Origin: Cenococcum geophilum 1.58 | Taxonomy: Eukaryota > Ascomycota > Dothideomycetes > Gloniales > Gloniaceae | DNA: 64,000 nucleotides | Direction of reading: 5' to 3' | Assembly (NCBI GenBank): GCA_001692895.1 | Contig: KV748248.1 | Location: 62,001-126,000, forward strand | Part shown: piece after piece, positions 58,195 through 64,000 of the stretch | Layout: the number at the start of each line of letters is the position of its first letter | Position numbering within the stretch: the stretch's first letter is position 1 | Notes under the pieces: model-generated | Told to the model about the DNA's origin: nothing | Databases searched by the model: none | What the model saw: the letters and a program-made list of their open reading frames with translations, nothing else | Made by a program: the position numbers and the translations under genes

Positions 58195-58530
58195 GTGTTA
58201 TTAGATATAATAGTATACTTATACCGCGTTATTAGATATAGTAGTATACTATACTACGTTATTAGATATGGCAGTATACTTACATCGTATTACTAGATAC
58301 GGCAGTATACTATACCGCGTTATTAGATGCAGTAGTATACTATACTACATTATTAGATGCGGTAGTATACTATACCACATTATTAGATATGGTAGTATAC
58401 TTATACCGCGTTGCTAGATACGGCAGTATACTATACTACGTTTTTAGATACAGCAGTATACTATATTACGTTATTAAATACGGTAGTATACTGCATTATA
58501 TTATTAGATACGGTAGTATACCGTATCTAA
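58195..58530. repeat. 30/31-bp tandem repeat, eleven copies
   Basis: The unit resembles GTTATTAGATACGGCAGTAT followed by ACTATACCGC. Most copies are 30 bp and three are 31 bp. Differences are nearly all C/T or G/A. There are no unique spacers, so it is not a CRISPR-like array. Confidence 0.85.
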
Positions 58531-59290
58531 GTTAATACTATACGCTATACGTTACAGTGTGCGGATTGCGTATTTAGCTACTAAATGCTACTAAATGCTA
58601 TAAAAATGCTGGTAAATTTTTTCCTAACGTTAACGCATTATACTTAGACACTAAATAACACTATACTGCCTAGGGGGGCCTTAATAATATCCTACTTTAT
58701 AAGCTAAATAGGACTAGACCTATACCCCTAGAATTAAAACCAAAGCGTATAATACTAACTTACCCTAAGAAGCTAATAATGGTACCTAAAGTAAGCTTAT
58801 TTAAGAGAGCTGCCTCTACTTAAGAGGAACCTAATATTTAATTAGGATTAGAAATTAAAGATAATAATAATATTATAAACGTATATAAGCAGATTTATAC
58901 CCTTACGACTAGCTAGAAAGCCAATTATTTTAAAGTAAGAAATATATAAAAGACCCTATAAGAGATCCTAAAAAGCCTTACGGCCCTATAAAATAGCCTA
59001 GCTTCCCCTTTTTAAAGCCCTAGCTGACCTATTTACTCTACTAAATATAATATACTGGAGAGTGTGGATATAATAACAAAGTAATTAAAGTCTATTAAGC
59101 TCCTTAACCTTTAACCCTATTTAATAGGATAAGGAGCTTTATTTAGTAGAGTAAGGTCTCTTTAAGCTTAAGGCTAAGGAGGCTAAAAAGGATTCTAATT
59201 AAAAAGAGGCGGAAACAGCTTATATACTAGTAGTAAATCCCTTAAATAACCCGGTTTATCTATTATCTTTAATTAATCCTTTTACCTTTA
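58531..59290. other. Non-coding tract next to Gypsy-3, possibly its 3' end
   Basis: About 0.75 kb with no recognised gene. It lies immediately downstream (minus sense) of the Gypsy-3 chromodomain, where the 3' LTR would be expected, but no LTR boundary could be fixed. Confidence 0.4.
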
Positions 59291-59329
59291 GCTCCTTTTT
59301 AATATTACCTAACCCGTTTTCTTCTAATA

Positions 59330-62300
59330 CTCCTATACCTTTTCTATAGCGTTTTTTAGGTTCTATAGTAGTTTCTAGGTTGTTTTATTATAGCCTATCT
59401 ACTTTACTTTATACTATATTTTATTATTAGTGTTTTTATAACTAATAATCTTTAAAACCTACTGTTTATCTTCTTTTTATTCTCTATATATATCTACTTT
59501 ATAAACTAATAGCTCTGCGTCTCTATATACTAGCTTTAGTATTACAATATACTATATAGGGTAAATCTCCATTCTTACTAGTAAGTTAAGTCTGTATATA
59601 ACTTTTAAAATCTTAGCTATAATTTTAACTAGTCTTAGTCTTACATAATCTAACTTCTTACTTAGTTATTAACTTATAAAAATTTTATATAATAGCTATA
59701 CTTTATCCCCCTCCTTAAGATCTAGTCCCTTAAATCTCTTAGTATTATAGTACCTTTTTATTTTCTTTTATATTATTTTTACTATAAAATAGAGGTCCTT
59801 ATAAAGATTTATTAGAGTTTTTATTCTCTATTTAGCTATCTTACTTATTTTCTTTACTTATTATAATAATAATAATATTCTAGGCTTACACTTGTAATTT
59901 GCCTAAAATAGTAATATCTTTATACCTTCCTATAGTATCGTATTATATATAAACTATATAACTAGTAATAATAATAATTAATCATTCTATACGTAATTAA
60001 TATAATACCTTAAATACTATTCTAGCGTCTAGTTTAATCTTTCTATCTATCCGTCTATCTGCGGGTAATATACTATTAATATTACTATATAAACCCCTTA
60101 TCCCGCTAAGAATACTTTTTAAAATCCTACTATAAATCTTAGATCTCTATCTAATATAATTTTACCTTATGCTCTATATCCTACAAATACTTCCTTAATA
60201 TAGATTCTAGTAATATCTTCTACTAAGATTTCTTCTATATATATTATAAAGTAGCTCCATTTAGTTACTTTATCTACTATTACTAAAATTATATTATAAT
60301 TTTATCTAGTAATAGGATCTCTTAACTTTAGTAACTTTATAATAAAGTCCTATAATATAACCTCTTATCGTCCTTCTAGTATCTTAATATGCTATAGCTT
60401 TCCATATAGCTTATACCTTATTAGCTTATTCCTCTAGTAATCTAGATATTCCTTAGTGACTTTTCTTACTAATCCCTAGATTCTATAAATAATATACTCC
60501 TCTTAAAGTCTTATTACTAAGCTTATAGCTCTATTATATCCTTATATTATTCCCTTATAAAAATCTTTAATAAATTCCTCTATAATACCCCTTAGGATAT
60601 ATATATTTATTCTCTACTTATACTAGTCCGTTTCTAAGTCCTTAAATTACACCTCTTAAATCCTTTTTATTTAATTACTTTCTGGTAATATATATTTTTA
60701 AATTACTATAATCTTTAAATAATTATACCTAATTAGTCTATTATTATCTTTATATAGTATTACCCCTAATAGCTTCTTATTGTTCTATAGTTTAGCTTTT
60801 TTACTTAGCGCGCTAGCTCTTATATTTTTAGTTTCTTTAGTATACTAAATCTTAAAATAGTATTCTATAAGCATTTCTGCCCATCTAACTTATCTTTAGT
60901 TAAATTATTTATTATTAGGAACCCTACTAGGTTCTTATAATCTATTTTAACTATAAATAGTATATCTATACTTTCTAAAAATACTTTCTATTTTTTAAGT
61001 GCTATAACTATACCTAATAACTTCTTATTATAGATGTTATAGTTTAACTCTAATAGTGTTATTTTCTAACTGTAGTATACTACTAGGTACTATATATTCT
61101 TATACTTTTATAGTAAATATACTCCTAGTATAAAGTCTAATATATCTATTTCTATAACTATCTCTAGTCCTAGTTAATAGATCTTAAGGATTAGCTCCTA
61201 GGTAAATAACTCTTTAAGTTTCCTAAATAACTTTTTTTACTTCTTTCCCTATACCTATAGTTCCTCTTTTTTAATAAGTCTAGTAAATAGTTTAATATTC
61301 TTTAACTACTATATTATAAACCTTCTATAGTAGTTATAAACCCCTAAATATAACCTTAACTATATTATATTCTCTAGTTCTTACCAACTTACTATAGCTT
61401 TAGTTTTCTTTAGGTTTATACTATTATAACCTAGTTTAATAATAAATCTAATAAAATTAGTCTTCCTAGTAAAGAACTTGTATTTCTTAATTGCTACTAG
61501 TATCTATTTTTTTTCTAGTCTCTTTTTTGACCTAAAGGCTACCTTTTATTTATTGCCCTTCTTAATCCTAATCTAATAGTACGCCTATCTTAGATCTATC
61601 TTTATAAAGATTTACGCGTTACTTATCTAATTTTAGATTTTACTAATTAAGGGTAAAGGATACTTATCCTTTCTAGTATGCTATTTAACCATTTATAGTT
61701 AATATATAGTCTAAGCTTTCCGTTTTTCTTTAGTATAAACAGTACTAGATAACCTATTAATAATTGCGATAGTCTAATATATCCCTTTTATAGATTTTCT
61801 TAGATAAACTCTTTAAGCACTCTACCTTTTTCTTTAATAAGCTTATAGATTAGAAAGACTTATTCCTAGTTTTAGTTCTATTTTATAGTCCTATACTATA
61901 TATTTTAATAGCTTCTTACTTTCTAGTAATTATAGTTTCTTGCTATACTTATAGTATTTCTTTAGTATATAGCCTAACCCTTTCTTAGTTTCCTTATAAG
62001 TCGCTTTAACTTAGTACTATACTAACTTAGTTATTATACGCCTCTTATATTATTAAGTATCTTTAATATTAACTTAACCTATAACCTAATTAATTTTTAG
62101 ATTATATTCCTATAACTAAGGTATACCTAATCCTACCTTATCCCGTCCTAATAGTAGAATATTAAAAGATATCTTAATTTATCTCCCTTTAATAGCTATT
62201 TTAATAGGTCCTAATTTAAGGTTAATAATGCCTTCTCTATAGGCTATTAGATCTCCTAAAATTATAGCTAATAGATAAGGGTGCTCCTTCTATCTATAAG

Positions 62301-62400
62301 GTAGTCCTATCCGTTTTACTACTACTAGTAAGATATAGTTCCTTATTACTCTGCTATCTATTAGTACTTTAAACTATTAATCTTACTAATTAACTCTTAA
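59330..62400 (-). pseudogene. Gypsy-3 pol: protease, RT (deleted palm), RNase H, integrase, chromodomain
   Basis: Protease: KVLIDSRVIRNYILLVVVKR near 62320-62390. Reverse transcriptase: GYLVLFILKKNGKLRLYINY at about 61700-61770, then DLRYAYYQIRIKKGNK.KVAF, then directly QILVAIKKYKFFTRKTNFIR. The block with the YLVMPFGLTNA and YxDD motifs is absent at about 61525. RNase H: EIDILDFILGVYLL and LLELNYNIYNKKLLGIVIAL at about 60.95-61.15 kb. Integrase: around 59.85-60.6 kb, with an ERLNQTLE-like block. Chromodomain: VLKIISYKNTNNKI.YKVK and VGYNKTT.KLLQNLKNAIEK at about 59350-59480, a domain that in this clade directs integration to heterochromatin. Confidence 0.85.
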
Positions 62401-62449
62401 ATTTAGGTGTTGCCCTTAAATTCCTTTAAGGGTTTAAGGCTTTATTACT

Positions 62450-64000
62450 TGCTCCCTTTAGTTTTATAAGCCTCTAATTTTCCTAACTATTAACTACTAG
62501 ATCCTATTATACTTAGCTTACTTTTTAGCTAATACCTAATTTGCTTTTTATCCTTAATATACTATAGATATATACTCTCTAGGCATTTCTACTACTATTA
62601 TCTATTTAAGTATATTTCTATAAGAAATCTTCTTAGTTAAAGTATTAAGTTATCTAACTTTTAAGCTTTTACTAGATATTATCTATATATATACTTAACA
62701 TTCTTATACTATTACTTATCTAGTGCCTATTATATTCTTATAGGGTATTTCCAATTCTTTTCTTTTAGGTTTTTATATATATTGTATATATTATTTATAT
62801 ATATAATCCATGCTAATATATAATACGCTAGGTGCTTTAAGTTAACTCTTAGCTTGTCTTTATCATTAAGTTTAAACCTCTATTTAGTTAATCTAAACGC
62901 TAGTCTCTTATTTATAGGTATTATAATTTACCTCTTACTTCTCTAGTCCTCTAATCTTTCTTCTAGATTTCTTAATATTATAATTAATGCTCCTTTAATA
63001 TAACTTATACGTTTTTCTATAATAGCCTAATTTTAAACGACTTTTTCATCTATCTATATATAAAAGTCTTCCTACTTATTATTATATTGCTGCCTATACC
63101 ACTTTTAATATAGCTCTATAAGTATATATAATCTATTTATAAGGAAATATCTTATTATTACTGCATTATTATAACCTTTAGTATACCGTTCTTTAAATCT
63201 AGTTAGAACCCCTAAGTCCTTTTCTTACTCTAGTTCTTTAAGCTATTTTACTCTTAGCGTGCCTACTCTTAGCCCGTTAGTAATTCTTTATATAGGTACT
63301 CTAATCCTTAGCATACCTAGCGTCCTTAGCCCTTAGTAGCCTCTTTATTCTTACTACGCCTTAATTTAATTCTTAAATTCTTTTTAATCTTCTTTTAGTT
63401 TATATCTAGCTATAGAATCCTTTAAATCTATAAACTTTATAATTCTAGTATTAATTGTTTAACCTTAAGGCTAAATACTTTATTTACCTACTATAGGAGC
63501 TTTTCCCTTTTTTACAGGATTTTATTCTTCCTTACTTTTTACTTTAATCTAACCTTATAGATAGCTAGCTTGTACTTTTATTTTTTCTTTAAAATCTTAA
63601 GTTTTATCTCTTATCTCTTCTTAAGAATTTTAAGCCTTTAGCCTTTTACCTTTATTAAGTGCTAAGGTAGCTTACTATCCTACTTCTCTTATATTTTATA
63701 AAGTAATAGATATTATATTTAATGGAGTCTTAGTCCCTATTATTGTATTAGTCTCTACTACTAATTTAACCTCTCCCTCTATTATTGCGTCCTTAAGGTC
63801 TATATTCTCCTACTAAGCCGCCTTTATTGCCTCTTTATTACTAAATATTTCGCCTATATTAACTTTATCGTCCTTAATATCTGATCTACGTAATAGTTCG
63901 TTAGTTCCTTTAAACTCTATTAATTTTAGCTCCTATGGCTAATAGCTTGCGCTATACTTAGCGTCTTTATAAATTTAGTATGCATTATTATAACAAAACA
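62450..64000 (-). pseudogene. Gypsy-3 gag-like region, partial
   Basis: The minus-strand frame includes WYRQQYNNK.EDFYIQIDEK and IIEKRISYIKGALIIILRNL at about 62.9-63.15 kb, followed by LAFRLTK.RFKLNDKDKLRV. The position before the protease and the general composition fit a gag protein. No zinc knuckle was recognised with confidence, and the start lies outside the window. Confidence 0.5.

Larger units (their letters stand above)
59291..64000 (-). mobile_element. Chromodomain Ty3/Gypsy element, Gypsy-3 (5' end outside window)
   Basis: On the minus strand, from right to left: a gag-like region (about 62.5-64.0 kb), protease, reverse transcriptase, RNase H, integrase and a C-terminal chromodomain. 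It is heavily RIPed and T-rich on the plus strand. LTRs were not seen in the window. It differs from Gypsy-1 and Gypsy-2 in having an unmistakable chromodomain and in an internal deletion of the reverse-transcriptase active site. Confidence 0.85.

Noticed and set aside
58195-58530. CRISPR-like regular 30-bp repeats
   Set aside because: No unique spacers, units abut directly, and the setting is eukaryotic transposon DNA.

Overview
This window is repeat-dense, heterochromatin-like DNA from what is most likely a filamentous ascomycete (Pezizomycotina). No host gene, rRNA or tRNA could be supported. Almost every coding trace is a transposable element saturated with C:G to T:A changes in CpA/TpG context, so TpA is in great excess. 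Gln and Trp codons have become TAG/TAA, His and Cys have become Tyr, and Asp has become Asn. That is the signature of repeat-induced point mutation (RIP). The species cannot be named from the sequence. In translations below, in-frame stops are read as former Gln or Trp.

Layout. (1) 1-10517: a minus-strand Ty3/Gypsy element (Gypsy-1), split by a complete Tad-like LINE (919-6719) flanked by a perfect 12-bp target duplication. (2) About 10518-31300: a composite containing a Plavaka/CACTA-type transposase (plus strand, about 28.39-31.29 kb) and a large divergently transcribed unknown protein (minus strand, from 28092). The unknown protein is interrupted at 13980/24370 by a 10.4-kb LTR element with 165-bp LTRs and a non-coding, hairpin-rich interior. 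That element was in turn invaded by a 5.7-kb TIR element (18063-23731), which holds a truncated LINE. (3) 31889-36172: a truncated Ty1/Copia polyprotein. (4) 36172-37142 and 44802-49760: microsatellite-rich DNA and a Helitron lacking its helicase half. A complete Gypsy element (Gypsy-2, 37143-44796, LTRs 371 bp, TSD GATTT) interrupts it, with a second-family LINE inside gag, and a solo LTR sits in the Helitron Rep gene. (5) 49760-54870: a second Plavaka-type transposase, again head-to-head with a minus-strand partner ORF. (6) 54941-58600: two related LTRs in opposite orientation, an unclassified degenerate coding tract and three tandem-repeat arrays. (7) About 59290-64000: a minus-strand chromodomain Gypsy (Gypsy-3) with its reverse-transcriptase active site deleted; its 5' end is outside the window.

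Target-site duplications allow the insertions to be peeled off in order, and the interrupted reading frames rejoin exactly where tested (Gypsy-1 pol, Gypsy-2 gag, Helitron Rep). The least expected signals are two. First, the non-coding LTR element carries a family of short hairpins with an almost constant 12-nt loop (AGGCGTATYGGC) and stems that differ from copy to copy but stay complementary. Second, both Plavaka-type transposases are paired with a divergent, homologous partner ORF; the larger partner ends in about fifteen 25-residue repeats.
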